Positions 1 through 7,497 are shown, counted from the stretch's first letter. The stretch is DNA of 17,744 nt from Thermoplasmata archaeon (GCA_030037695.1 JASHQF010000070.1:1-17744), one strand, 5' to 3'. Notes: generated by a model not told the origin, from the letters alone. Numbers and translations are program-made.

Positions 1-1193
1 GGCACGTTGCCGTGCCGGCGGAGATCGAGGTACCACGCGTACTCCTTCGGATCGACCCCCGAGGCGACGATCCGCTCGGTGAGCGCGGCGAGCTCCGTCT
101 CGCGCACCGACGCGCCGACGAGCTCGCCGTACCCCTCGGGCGCGAGGAGGTCCGCCCCCTCGACGGTCCGGGGATCCGTGGGCGAGCGACGCATGTAGAA
201 CGCCTTGATCTCGCGGGGGAAGCCGGTGACGAACAACGGGAGCCGCTCCTCGAGGGTGAGCGCCCGTTCCTCGGCCGTCCCGAGGTCGCTCCCCCACCGC
301 ACGGGGAACCCCGCGGCCGCGAGGCGCTCGATCGCCTCGGCGTACGTGAGCCGGGGGAACGGGGGGCGGATCGCGGCGAGCTCCTCGGGAGATCGCCCGA
401 GTTGCTCGAGCTCCTTCGGGCATCGGGCGGCGACCTGCCCGACGGCGCTCGCGACCAGGCGTTCGGTGAAGTCGAGGAGCCCGGGGAGATCGCACCAGGC
501 GAGCTCCACTTCGAGGTGCCAGTACTCGGTGAGGTGGCGTGGGGTCCGCGACTTCTCGGCGCGGAACGACGGGGTCAGGGCGTAAACCCGCTCGTGCGGG
601 GCGAGGAGCGCCTCGAGGTAAAGCTGGGCAGATTGCGAGAGGTAGCCCTTGCGACCGAAGTAGTCGATCTCGAACGCCTCCGCCCCGCCCTCGGCGGCGT
701 TCCCCGAGAGGATCGGGGGGGTCGTCTCGAGGACCTCCTCCCGGTCGAGGAACTCGCGGAACGCCCGGAGGAGCTCGGCGCGGAGACGGAACGTGGCGGC
801 GTGGTCCTGGGAGCGGATCACGAGGTGCCGGTGGTCGAGGCGGAACTCCTCGGTCTGGTCGGCCCAGACCGGGAACGGGAGGCCGGCATCGACGACCCGG
901 ATCGCGCTCGCGCGGACCTCGCGCCCCTCCGGGGCCCGGCGATCCTCGGCGACGGTCCCTTCGATCTCGACCGTCCCCTCGACCTGCGCATGCTCCGCCC
1001 GGTCGAACGCCTCGTCCCCGAGGGCGTCGCGCCGTCCGGTCACCTGGATCGCGCCGGTGCGGTCCCGCAGGCGCAGGAACAGGATCCCACCGGAGGAACG
1101 GGATCGGAGCACCCAGCCCCGGAGGTGCACGGACCGCCCGAGGGCGTCGGGCGCGAGGCACCCGCGCACGGTCCCGGGGGAGGGAGAGCTCAC
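1..1193 (-). CDS. asnS: Asparaginyl-tRNA synthetase, C-terminus beyond the window edge
   Basis: Class II aminoacyl-tRNA synthetase that charges tRNA-Asn with asparagine in the cytoplasm. The 397 codons present show an N-terminal OB-fold anticodon-binding domain (VHLRGWVLRS near residue 20, FLRLRDRTGAIQVTG) and then the catalytic core. Motif 2 reads FRAEKSRTPRHLTEYWHLE, the archaeal AsnRS form rather than the AspRS form. GYGELVGASVRE follows near the edge. The last roughly 35-40 residues, including motif 3, lie outside the window. The GTG start at 1193 overlaps the tfs stop as GTGA and has GGGAG five bases upstream, so I prefer it to the in-frame GTG at 1169. It is probably co-transcribed with tfs and purD. 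AsnRS rather than AspRS is a judgement from motif 2. Confidence 0.93.
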   Translation of the reverse strand, partial: MSSPSPGTVRGCLAPDALGRSVHLRGWVLRSRSSGGILFLRLRDRTGAIQVTGRRDALGDEAFDRAEHAQVEGTVEIEGTVAEDRRAPEGREVRASAIRVVDAGLPFPVWADQTEEFRLDHRHLVIRSQDHAATFRLRAELLRAFREFLDREEVLETTPPILSGNAAEGGAEAFEIDYFGRKGYLSQSAQLYLEALLAPHERVYALTPSFRAEKSRTPRHLTEYWHLEVELAWCDLPGLLDFTERLVASAVGQVAARCPKELEQLGRSPEELAAIRPPFPRLTYAEAIERLAAAGFPVRWGSDLGTAEERALTLEERLPLFVTGFPREIKAFYMRRSPTDPRTVEGADLLAPEGYGELVGASVRETELAALTERIVASGVDPKEYAWYLDLRRHGNV

Positions 1194-1498
1194 TGGTACT
1201 CCCGCCACTTGTGCCCGCACTTGGTGCACTCGAAGATCCGGGTCTCGGGCTCGTCGGCCCCCCGGGTCTGTCGGAGGACCCAGTACGCCTCCCCGTTCCC
1301 GCATTTCGGGCAGGTCTCCTCGGCCTTCGGGAGCGTCGAGGTGTGGGTCTCGACGACGGCGACCTCCCGGCCCGTCGGGGAGGAGCGCCCGACCTCCTTG
1401 CCGGGCCCGAGCGGGACCGTGGTGCCGCAGGAGGTGCACCGCCAGACCCCGGCCGCGCGATCGGGACGCATCAGGCGCTTGCAGCGGGGGCAGAACAT
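1190..1498 (-). CDS. tfs: Transcription factor S (TFIIS/Rpb9-like RNA cleavage factor)
   Basis: A 102-residue protein that binds archaeal RNA polymerase and stimulates cleavage of backtracked transcripts. It has two zinc ribbons. The N-terminal one uses C3, C6, C21 and C24 (MFCPRCK...CTSC). The C-terminal TFIIS-type one uses C63, C66, C91 and C94 (CPKCG...CTKCGHKW). The catalytic acidic loop QTRGADEPET carries D82 and E83. Length is usual for the family. I choose ATG 1498 because family members begin M-x-FCP and because an AT-rich box lies about 29 bp upstream. An in-frame GTG at 1513 would add five residues. It lies 51 bp downstream of purD and overlaps asnS by 4 bp, so a purD-tfs-asnS transcript is likely, perhaps with an internal promoter before tfs. 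Confidence 0.95.
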   Translation of the reverse strand: MFCPRCKRLMRPDRAAGVWRCTSCGTTVPLGPGKEVGRSSPTGREVAVVETHTSTLPKAEETCPKCGNGEAYWVLRQTRGADEPETRIFECTKCGHKWREYQ

Positions 1499-1523
1499 GG
1501 ACCCCGCGTGCACCGGGAGGAGG

Positions 1524-1530
1524 CTCTTTA
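1524..1530 (-). promoter_or_regulatory. Candidate TATA-like box for tfs
   Basis: On the minus strand this reads TAAAGAG, one of few AT-rich heptamers in very GC-rich surroundings. Its centre is about 29 bp from ATG 1498, close to what a leaderless or very short-leader archaeal transcript would need. Almost the same string (GTAAAGAGCG) precedes dut. No transcript data are available. Confidence 0.4.
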
Positions 1531-1549
1531 CCGCTTGGGCACCCCGACG

Positions 1550-2959
1550 TCAGCCGGTGAGCTGCTCGGGGGATCCGGCGCTCGACGGGGGAGCGGCGGG
1601 CCCGGCGACGCTGAGCGGGAGCGGCGAGGCGCGGGCGCCCGGGACGAGGAGCTGCCGCATCCTCTCCCGCCGGCGCTCGAGATCGGCCGCCGAGGCGATG
1701 TCGTGCCGCACGTAGTACGCCCCTGCGACGTGGCCGAGCGCGTGCTCGACCCGCGTCCCGGCCTCGTGGATCGCGCTCGCCTCGCCGACCAGGGCGATCC
1801 CCCGCGACGTGCCGAACCGGACCGCGCCCGGGCCGGCCGCCTCGACCGATCCGAAGACGACGTGGACCCCCTCGGCCTCGATCGCGGCCTCGTCCAGGGT
1901 GACGAGACCGCCGGCGCCACCCCCCCGGCCCCCGTAGCCGGGAGGCACCAGGTATTTCACCGCGGTCGCCCGGAGCCGGAACCGCAGGAGGTTCGGGTCG
2001 ACCCGACCGCCGGCGACGCCGGCGAGGAGCTCGGAGAAATCCCCCTCCTCGTAGAGCGTGAGGACGTTGATCCCCTCCGGATCGCCGAAGCGCACGTTGA
2101 GCTCGAGCAGCCGGGGACCCTGGGCGGTCAGGAGGAACCCGCCGTAGAGGATCCCGCGGTACGGCTGGCCCTCGGCCCGGATCGCCGCGACGCACGCCTC
2201 CAGGATCGCGACCGCCCGGTCGCGGTCGGCGGTCGACAGGAACGGGAGGAGATGGTCCCGCTGGCTGTAGGCGCCCATCCCGCCGGTGTTCGCGCCGAGG
2301 TCTCCCTCCAGGGCCCGCTTGTAGTCCTGGACCGCGGGCATCGGATGGACCCCCGCGTCGGTGACGAACGCCATCACGCTGAACTCCTCGCCGTCGAGCT
2401 TCTCCTCGAGGACGACCCGCGAGCCCTGCAGGAGGAGCGCCTTCGCGTACGTCGCCCCTTCCCGGGGATCGGTGAAATCGGAACCCGCGACCCGGACCCC
2501 CTTGCCCGCGGTGAGGCCGTCCGGCTTCACGACGAACCGCCCTTCGAACGACGGCAGGAGCCGGTCGACCTCCTCGGGAGTCGACGGGAGAGCGAACCGG
2601 GGTTGGCCCGGGACCGACCGCCGGGCGAGGAGCTCGCGGCAGTAGACCTTGGAGCTCTCGAGGCGCGCCGCTCCCTGTCCCGGACCGACCGTCGGGATCT
2701 CCGCCGCGCGGAGCGCGTCGGCGACGCCCCGGGCGAGCGGCGCCTCCGGCCCGATGACGGCTCCCTCGACCCCGAGACGTCGGGCGTGCTCGACGACCTC
2801 GGACGGCACGGTCGGATCGCCCCGCGCGCGGGCGACCGCCAGCCGGTCGAGCCCGGGATTCGCGTTCGAGGAGAGCACGGCGACCTCGGCGCCCGCGCGG
2901 GCGAGCGCCAGGGCGATCGCGTGTTCCCGCGCTCCCCCGCCCACGACGAGCCAGCGCAT
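1550..2959 (-). CDS. purD: Phosphoribosylamine--glycine ligase (GAR synthetase)
   Basis: Second step of de novo purine synthesis: ATP-dependent joining of 5-phosphoribosylamine and glycine to give GAR, in the cytoplasm. The 469-residue protein has an N-terminal Rossmann-like domain with VVGGGAREHA at residues 5-14 and an ATP-grasp core with KPDGLTAGKGV at 145-155. EEKLDGEEFS follows near 185-194, then LGANTGGMGAYS at 221-232 and the metal-binding ELNVRFGDPEG at 286-296. A C-terminal GARS domain ends near residue 437. The final 30 or so residues, rich in A, P and S, are an extra low-complexity tail. ATG 2959 is chosen because the next residues (RWLVVGGG) are the normal family start. The in-frame extension upstream runs through the divergent promoter region. 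First gene of a probable purD-tfs-asnS unit. Confidence 0.95.
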   Translation of the reverse strand: MRWLVVGGGAREHAIALALARAGAEVAVLSSNANPGLDRLAVARARGDPTVPSEVVEHARRLGVEGAVIGPEAPLARGVADALRAAEIPTVGPGQGAARLESSKVYCRELLARRSVPGQPRFALPSTPEEVDRLLPSFEGRFVVKPDGLTAGKGVRVAGSDFTDPREGATYAKALLLQGSRVVLEEKLDGEEFSVMAFVTDAGVHPMPAVQDYKRALEGDLGANTGGMGAYSQRDHLLPFLSTADRDRAVAILEACVAAIRAEGQPYRGILYGGFLLTAQGPRLLELNVRFGDPEGINVLTLYEEGDFSELLAGVAGGRVDPNLLRFRLRATAVKYLVPPGYGGRGGGAGGLVTLDEAAIEAEGVHVVFGSVEAAGPGAVRFGTSRGIALVGEASAIHEAGTRVEHALGHVAGAYYVRHDIASAADLERRRERMRQLLVPGARASPLPLSVAGPAAPPSSAGSPEQLTG

Positions 2960-2990
2960 CGATCGACCGACCCGCGGGGAACGGCCGAGA

Positions 2991-2997
2991 GTTATAG
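2991..2997 (-). promoter_or_regulatory. Candidate TATA box for purD
   Basis: The minus strand reads CTATAAC here, the best TATA match in the 118-bp divergent purD/rpoL gap. Its centre is about 35 bp upstream of ATG 2959, implying a leader of roughly 10 nt. The rpoL promoter lies 40 bp to the right and faces the other way. Confidence 0.5.
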
Positions 2998-3034
2998 GCC
3001 CGGCGGAGACGGCGCGGGCGGCGCCGGCGCCACC

Positions 3035-3040
3035 CTTAAG
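3035..3040 (+). promoter_or_regulatory. Candidate TATA-like box for rpoL-kptA
   Basis: CTTAAG, followed by AAG, is the only AT-rich spot between the purD promoter and rpoL. It is centred about 40 bp from ATG 3078, so the leader would be about 14 nt. Similar TTAAG boxes precede ubiD and the SixA-like gene. Confidence 0.45.
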
Positions 3041-3077
3041 AAGCGGTCGACGGTGCGTGCGGTTCCCGCGGGACGCG

Positions 3078-3365
3078 ATGGAGCTGAAGGTCGTCGAGAA
3101 GGAGCACGATCTGCTCCGCGTGGAGCTGCCGAAGGGCGAAGAGACGCTGCTCATCCCCTTGGTCGAGGCGCTCCAGAAGGAGGAGAAGGTCGTCGAGGCG
3201 AGGTACTTCCTCGGCCACCCGTACCTCGACCGGCCGACGCTCTACCTCAAGACGAAGGGCGAGAAGCCGCAGCAGGTCCTGAAGCGCGTGCTCAAGGACC
3301 TCACCGACCTCTACGACGACCTGCTCGGCGATTTTGAGAAGCAGGCCGACAAGATCAAGGGCTGA
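3078..3365 (+). CDS. rpoL: DNA-directed RNA polymerase subunit L (Rpo11)
   Basis: A 95-residue small subunit that pairs with Rpo3 (subunit D) in the archaeal polymerase assembly platform, equivalent to eukaryotic Rpb11 and the N-terminal part of bacterial alpha. The N-terminus MELKVVEKEHDLLRVEL matches the usual opening. EETLLIPLVEALQKEEKV occupies the place of the family's DHTLxNLL helix. The signature HPYLDRPTLYLKTKG spans residues 47-61, and a long C-terminal helix (about 63-92) closes the protein. Length is normal. ATG 3078 is the first start after the promoter and gives the standard N-terminus. kptA begins 17 bp after its stop, so the two are probably one operon. It is divergent from purD. 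Confidence 0.9.
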   Translation: MELKVVEKEHDLLRVELPKGEETLLIPLVEALQKEEKVVEARYFLGHPYLDRPTLYLKTKGEKPQQVLKRVLKDLTDLYDDLLGDFEKQADKIKG

Positions 3366-3382
3366 CGCCGCGGACCCGGGCG

Positions 3383-4057
3383 ATGCTGAAGGAGTGCGCG
3401 CAGCACGGATACTTCCGGGCCGAGGCGTGCCCGGTGTGCGGTCAGGCGGGTCGGTTCCTGATGAACGACCGGGAGCTCGACCACCTCGGTCGGATCCTCA
3501 CCGGGATCCTCCGCCACTTCCCCGACCGCTACGGGCTCGCCGTCGACGCCCACGGCTGGATCGACGCGGGCGAGATCGCCCGGGCGATCGCGCGTCGGCA
3601 CCCCGCCTACCACTGGCTCCGCCCGATCCATCTGTTGGCGATCGCCGAGACCGACGCGAAGGGCCGGTACGAGGCGCGGGACGAGCGGCTCCGTGCGACG
3701 TACGCCCACACGATCGAGGTCGACCTCGATCTCCCCACGGAGAACATCCCGGACCGGCTCTACTTCCCGGTCACCTCCGACGAGGCCGGGATCGTGCTCG
3801 AGGTCGGCCTGAAGCCGTCCGACCGCCGGAAGGTCCACCTCTCCAAGACCGCCGAGGCCGCCCGGGCCGCCGGCGCGGTCCGGACCCCCGAGCCCGTGAT
3901 CCTCGAGATCGACGCCCTCGGCGCGAGGACCCAGGGGATCGTGATCATGCAGGCCGGTAAGACGGTCTACCTCGCCGACCAGATCCCGGCCGAGCTGCTG
4001 AAGCGGTTCGAGGGCCCGCTGGGGCCGCCCGAGCCGGCGCCGAACGAGCCGGCCTGA
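3383..4057 (+). CDS. kptA: RNA 2'-phosphotransferase Tpt1/KptA, archaeal Zn-bearing form
   Basis: NAD+-dependent enzyme that removes an internal 2'-phosphate from RNA, giving ADP-ribose 1'',2''-cyclic phosphate and nicotinamide. The physiological substrate in archaea is unclear. At 224 residues it has an N-terminal zinc-binding knuckle (C5, H8, C16, C19: CAQHG...CPVCG), then the Tpt1 lobes. The family's catalytic R-H is R44-H45 (GILRHFPDRYGL). The later arginines are R104 (LRATYAHT) and R148 or R149 (SDRRKVHLS). GRYEARD and VILEIDA are further family blocks. The usual NAD-site LYHGT reads LYFPVT here, which from memory typifies Zn-bearing archaeal members. It follows rpoL by 17 bp and is probably translated from the same mRNA. 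The upstream ribosome-binding site is weak. Confidence 0.88.
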   Translation: MLKECAQHGYFRAEACPVCGQAGRFLMNDRELDHLGRILTGILRHFPDRYGLAVDAHGWIDAGEIARAIARRHPAYHWLRPIHLLAIAETDAKGRYEARDERLRATYAHTIEVDLDLPTENIPDRLYFPVTSDEAGIVLEVGLKPSDRRKVHLSKTAEAARAAGAVRTPEPVILEIDALGARTQGIVIMQAGKTVYLADQIPAELLKRFEGPLGPPEPAPNEPA

Positions 4058-4072
4058 TCGGGGTCGCCGCCG

Positions 4073-4705
4073 CTACCGGCCGACGAACCCGCCGGCCGCG
4101 ACGTTCGACTCGTACTCGGTGACGATGTACGCCGTGATGTTGATCCCGCTGGACGTAGGGTACGGGTTCGTGAAGACGAAGTAGAACATGTCGGTGTAGA
4201 GCGGGCTGAAGACGATCCGGCCGGAATCGGTCGGCGAGAGATCCCAGGCCGCCGACGCCTCCTCCCCGTCCTGCCAGGCCGCCCATTCCGTCGAGTTGTA
4301 GACGGCGACCGAGAGCGACGTGCCCGACGGATTGACGGTGGTGAAGTTCCCCACCACGTAGTCGCCCCCGGTGATGTTGCCCGAGAGGACGGTCGACGCG
4401 CCCGGGGCGATCGCGTACATCCCGTGGGTCGTCAGCGGGTCGCTCACGTTCGGGGGGCCGCTCAGGGCGGGCGTGATCATCGCCCAGGCGATCACCGAGA
4501 CTCCGGCGACGAGCGCGATCACGCGCAGGACCCGCATCGCGAGGAACCGGTGCCGGGTCGAGGCGGGGGCCGCCGGGAGCTTCCCCGCCGGGACCGCCCC
4601 GTCCGCGGCGCACTCGGGACAGACGGTGGCGCCCGGCGGCACCGCTCCCGCGCACGAGGGGCAGCTCCCCCAGACCCCCTCCGGAGCGACGGCCGTCGCG
4701 GACAT
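4073..4705 (-). CDS. Zinc-ribbon single-pass membrane protein, function unknown
   Basis: A 210-residue protein I cannot assign to a named function. Visible parts: an N-terminal CPSC...CPEC zinc ribbon (C15, C18, C29, C32), a linker rich in P, A and K, and one transmembrane helix at about 57-80 (VLRVIALVAGVSVIAWAMI). The remaining roughly 130 residues, rich in S, T, G and aromatics, form a probable extracytoplasmic beta-type domain. Positive residues (STRHR) before the helix predict the ribbon inside and the C-terminal domain outside. That domain has several N-x-S/T sequons (NIT, NFT, NST, NIT) compatible with archaeal N-glycosylation. ATG 4705 starts just before the ribbon. It converges on kptA with a 15-bp gap and stands 80 bp downstream of the aldehyde dehydrogenase gene on the same strand. 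Confidence 0.72.
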   Translation of the reverse strand: MSATAVAPEGVWGSCPSCAGAVPPGATVCPECAADGAVPAGKLPAAPASTRHRFLAMRVLRVIALVAGVSVIAWAMITPALSGPPNVSDPLTTHGMYAIAPGASTVLSGNITGGDYVVGNFTTVNPSGTSLSVAVYNSTEWAAWQDGEEASAAWDLSPTDSGRIVFSPLYTDMFYFVFTNPYPTSSGINITAYIVTEYESNVAAGGFVGR

Positions 4706-4785
4706 CGTGAGGGAACGACCCGGAGGGGGTCCTTTGCGGGTTTCGTACGAACGACGGCGGGCCCCAGCGGCGGGCGTGACCCGCG

Positions 4786-6258
4786 CTAGGTCCTCGGCTT
4801 CGCCGACCCGAGGTTGACGACGACGTTCTTGCGCCGCGTGTACCCTTCGACGGCGAGGATCCCCTGCTCGAAGCCGAGGCCGCTCTCCTTGTAGCCGGCG
4901 AACGGCGTCTGGGGGAAGGTGATCGGGGCCTCGTTGATCGAGACCATCCCCGCTTCGAGGCGCCGGGCGACGGTATGGGCCACCGCGAGATCGCGGGTCC
5001 AGACGGCGGCGTAGAGGCCGTAGCGGCTGTCGTTCGCGAGGCGGAGCGCCTCGTCCGTGTCCGAGAACGCGAAGGCGGAGAGGACCGGCCCGAAGATCTC
5101 TTCGCGGGCGGGGCGCGACGCGGCCGGGAGGTCGGTCGCGATCGTCGGCAGGACGAAGTTGCCGTCCGCGAGCGCCGGATCGGTCGCCTTCGCCCCTCCG
5201 ACCAGGATCGTGCCCCCGTCGCGGCGGGCCTCCTCGACGAAGCCGAGGACCCGCGTCTCCTGGTCGCGGGAGGCGAGCGGGCCCATCTCGACCCCGTCGC
5301 TCGTCCCCGGCCCGAGCTGGAGGGCGCGCGCGATCGCCGCGACCTTGCCGAGCAGCGCGTCGCGCACCGACGCGTGGACGAGGAGGCGGGACGCGGCCCA
5401 GCACATCTGGCCCGCGTTGCCGAAGATCCCGAAGGCGATGCCGCGGGCGGCCCGGTCGAGGTCGGCGTCCGGAAAGACGAGCACCGGGCTCTTCCCCCCG
5501 AGTTCGAGGGTCGTCGGCACCGCGCGCCGTGCGGCCAGCTCGGCCACGCGGAGGCCGGCCTCGGCGCTCCCGGTGAACGAGACCGCGGCGCAGCGGGGAT
5601 CCTGCACGAGAGCCTCGCCGATCGCTCCGCCCGGGCCGTTCACCACGTTGAGGATCCCGTCCGGGACCCCCGCTTCGCGCGCGAGCCGGCCGAAGGCGAT
5701 CGCCGTGAGCGGCGTGAGGCTCGCCGGCTTCAGTACCGCGGCGTTTCCGGCGGCGAGGGCCGGAGCGACCGAGCGGATCGCGAGCAGGAGCGGATAGTTC
5801 CAGGGGGCGATGTGGACGGTCACCCCGAGCGGCTCGCGGAGCGTGTAGTCGAGGCGGTTGCCCGGGACGGGGATCGTCTCGCCCTGGATCTTGTCCGCGA
5901 GCCCGGCGACGTAGTCGAGGGTACGGACGACGAAGCCGATGTCGATCCGGGACTCGCGCAGGGGCTTGCCCATATTGAGCGTCTCGAGGCGCGCGAACGC
6001 CTCCTGCTGCTCCTCCAGACGGCGGGCGAGGTGCGCCAACGTCCGGGCTCGCTTCGCCCCGTCGTCGGCGGCCCACGACGACTCCCGGAACGCGCGGTCC
6101 GCCGCTTCCATGGCGCCCCGGGCGTCGTCCGCGTCCGCGACCGCGACGTCGGCGATCGGCCGGTTCGTCGCCGGATCGAGGACGGGTCGGGTCTCCTCGC
6201 GATGCCCCGGACCTTCGCGGCTCCCGATCAGGAGCCCGTACGACGCGCTGGAGCCCAT
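4786..6258 (-). CDS. NAD(P)+-dependent aldehyde dehydrogenase
   Basis: Oxidises an aldehyde to the carboxylic acid in the cytoplasm; the substrate cannot be read from sequence. The 490-residue length is normal for the ALDH superfamily. Visible elements are N154 (APWNYP), K177 (LKPAS), the FTGS turn at 228-231, general base E252 (LELGGKSP), catalytic C286 (GQMCWAASR) and E387 (EEIFGPV). In KPAS the fourth residue is Ser where NAD-specific enzymes often have Glu, so NADP+ may be accepted. It resembles succinate-semialdehyde or betaine aldehyde dehydrogenases. ATG 6258, after GAAGGGG, gives the usual N-terminus. An in-frame GTG at 6282 directly abuts the stop of the upstream glycosyltransferase. 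The two genes are almost certainly one transcript, so the aldehyde may be a lipid or carotenoid intermediate (inference). Confidence 0.9.
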   Translation of the reverse strand: MGSSASYGLLIGSREGPGHREETRPVLDPATNRPIADVAVADADDARGAMEAADRAFRESSWAADDGAKRARTLAHLARRLEEQQEAFARLETLNMGKPLRESRIDIGFVVRTLDYVAGLADKIQGETIPVPGNRLDYTLREPLGVTVHIAPWNYPLLLAIRSVAPALAAGNAAVLKPASLTPLTAIAFGRLAREAGVPDGILNVVNGPGGAIGEALVQDPRCAAVSFTGSAEAGLRVAELAARRAVPTTLELGGKSPVLVFPDADLDRAARGIAFGIFGNAGQMCWAASRLLVHASVRDALLGKVAAIARALQLGPGTSDGVEMGPLASRDQETRVLGFVEEARRDGGTILVGGAKATDPALADGNFVLPTIATDLPAASRPAREEIFGPVLSAFAFSDTDEALRLANDSRYGLYAAVWTRDLAVAHTVARRLEAGMVSINEAPITFPQTPFAGYKESGLGFEQGILAVEGYTRRKNVVVNLGSAKPRT

Positions 6259-6282
6259 CGCCCCTTCGACACCGGGGTCCAC

Positions 6283-7437
6283 TTATCGCTTCCAGCCGGG
6301 GAGCCCGCGGTCCGCGTACGTACGACCCTTCCACCCGACCGGCGCGCCGCGCAGCCCCCGCCCGAGCGAGCGCACGACCAGCGCCAGATAGACCCCGACG
6401 GCCACGGGGTAGAGCAGCCCGTACGCCGCCGGCGCCCCGACGGCGCTCGAGAACACGGCATGCTTGCCGAAGCAGGCGAGGGCGACCGCGAGGCCCAGCA
6501 GCGCGAGCGGGAGGCTTCCCAGCAGGAGCCCGATCGGGAGGACGGCGAGCGGCAGCCAGAACAGCCCGACGAGCCCGGCGATGAACCCGAGCTTCTCCGC
6601 CGCCGAGTCCGTGCCCCCGTGGATGCTCTTCAGGATCCCCTCGAGCATCTCACCGCGGTTCCGGTACATCCGGGTCCGGGCGAGATCGGGCGCCCACGCG
6701 AAGGCGAGCCGACCGCCCGTCGCCCGGACCCGGCGCGCGAGCGCGACGTCCTCGAGGAGCGAACCGCGCACCGCCTCGTGGCCCCCGAGCGCGACGTAGT
6801 CGGCCCGACGGACGAGCCAGAACTGGCCGTTCGCAAGCGCGGCCCGCGACCGGGGGCGGTTGGCATGGGGGGCCCGGAAATAGGTGAGGACCATCTGGGT
6901 GTAGAACGGCAGGACGAGACGTTCCCAGCGACCGACCGTCTCGAGGCGAGGAGCGATCGAGGCGATCGTCGCCCGCTCCCGCTCCGCCCAGGTCAGGGCG
7001 GTACGCACCGCGGCGGGATGGAGGCGGACGTCCGCGTCCAGGAACAGGAGCCAGGGGCTGGACGTCGCGCGGGCCCCCGTCCAGCAGGCCCAGTTCTTGC
7101 CGACCCAACCGTCCGGCAACGGGGGCTCGACGATCCGGCGGACCCGGGAGGACCGCGCGGCGAGGACCTCGTGGGTCCCGTCCGTCGAGCCCCCGTCGAC
7201 CACCACGATCTCGTGCGGAGCGAGGTCCTGGGCGAGCAGCGTGTCGAGCGCCGGTCCGAGGTCTTCCGCCTCGTTGCGGGCGGCGATCACGACGGCGACC
7301 TCCTCGCCCGGCCCGCCACCGGGCGGCAGCGGTTCGAGCCGGGGCATCTCGTAGGCGAGGAGGATCGCCCAACCCTGGAAGACGACCGCCGCGAGGCCCC
7401 CGACCGCCACCGTCAGCTCGAGGAGGAGGGGGTCCAC
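6283..7437 (-). CDS. Membrane-associated GT2 glycosyltransferase, CrtQ/HpnB-like
   Basis: Transfers a sugar from a nucleotide sugar to a membrane lipid at the cytoplasmic face; the acceptor is unknown. The 384 residues comprise an N-terminal helix (about 7-28), a GT-A catalytic domain and three or four C-terminal helices (about 285-355). Motifs are VVIAARNEAEDLG (49-61), VVVDGGSTDGT (78-88), the metal-binding DAD at 134-136 and the acceptor-side LLEDVALARRV (227-237). GWVGKNWAC (110-118) and the C-terminal GWKGRTY (368-374) resemble the diaponeurosporenoate glycosyltransferase CrtQ and hopanoid-associated HpnB families. GTG 7437 is chosen because it lies about 24 bp from an AT-rich box and opens straight into the first helix. 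The TAA stop abuts the possible GTG start of the aldehyde dehydrogenase. Divergent from the helicase gene. Confidence 0.85.
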   Translation of the reverse strand: MDPLLLELTVAVGGLAAVVFQGWAILLAYEMPRLEPLPPGGGPGEEVAVVIAARNEAEDLGPALDTLLAQDLAPHEIVVVDGGSTDGTHEVLAARSSRVRRIVEPPLPDGWVGKNWACWTGARATSSPWLLFLDADVRLHPAAVRTALTWAERERATIASIAPRLETVGRWERLVLPFYTQMVLTYFRAPHANRPRSRAALANGQFWLVRRADYVALGGHEAVRGSLLEDVALARRVRATGGRLAFAWAPDLARTRMYRNRGEMLEGILKSIHGGTDSAAEKLGFIAGLVGLFWLPLAVLPIGLLLGSLPLALLGLAVALACFGKHAVFSSAVGAPAAYGLLYPVAVGVYLALVVRSLGRGLRGAPVGWKGRTYADRGLPGWKR

Positions 7438-7456
7438 GGGGGCGCGCAGACCTCCC

Positions 7457-7465
7457 GTAATAAAG
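7457..7465. promoter_or_regulatory. Shared AT-rich box between divergent glycosyltransferase and helicase genes
   Basis: GTAATAAAG is the only AT-rich stretch in the 60-bp divergent gap. On the minus strand it reads CTTTATTAC, centred about 24 bp from GTG 7437, as for a leaderless transcript. On the plus strand it lies about 37 bp before ATG 7498. One box may serve both directions, or the helicase promoter may be less obvious. Confidence 0.45.
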
Positions 7466-7497
7466 GGCCGGCCGCTCGGAACGCGGAGCGCCGGGCG

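Noticed and set aside
12..3337. Long plus-strand frames opposite asnS, tfs and purD
   Set aside because: Low-complexity Arg/Gly/Pro-rich translations with no family motif, while the minus strand carries three clear conserved proteins.
4706..6334. Minus-strand frame fusing the Zn-ribbon protein to upstream Arg-rich sequence
   Set aside because: The upstream part is the wrong frame of the aldehyde dehydrogenase. The Zn-ribbon protein begins at ATG 4705.
4975..7497. Very long plus-strand open frame running into the helicase frame
   Set aside because: It is rich in E, R and D with no domain. It is the mirror of the aldehyde dehydrogenase and glycosyltransferase genes in GC-rich DNA. Only 7498-9102 of that frame is real.
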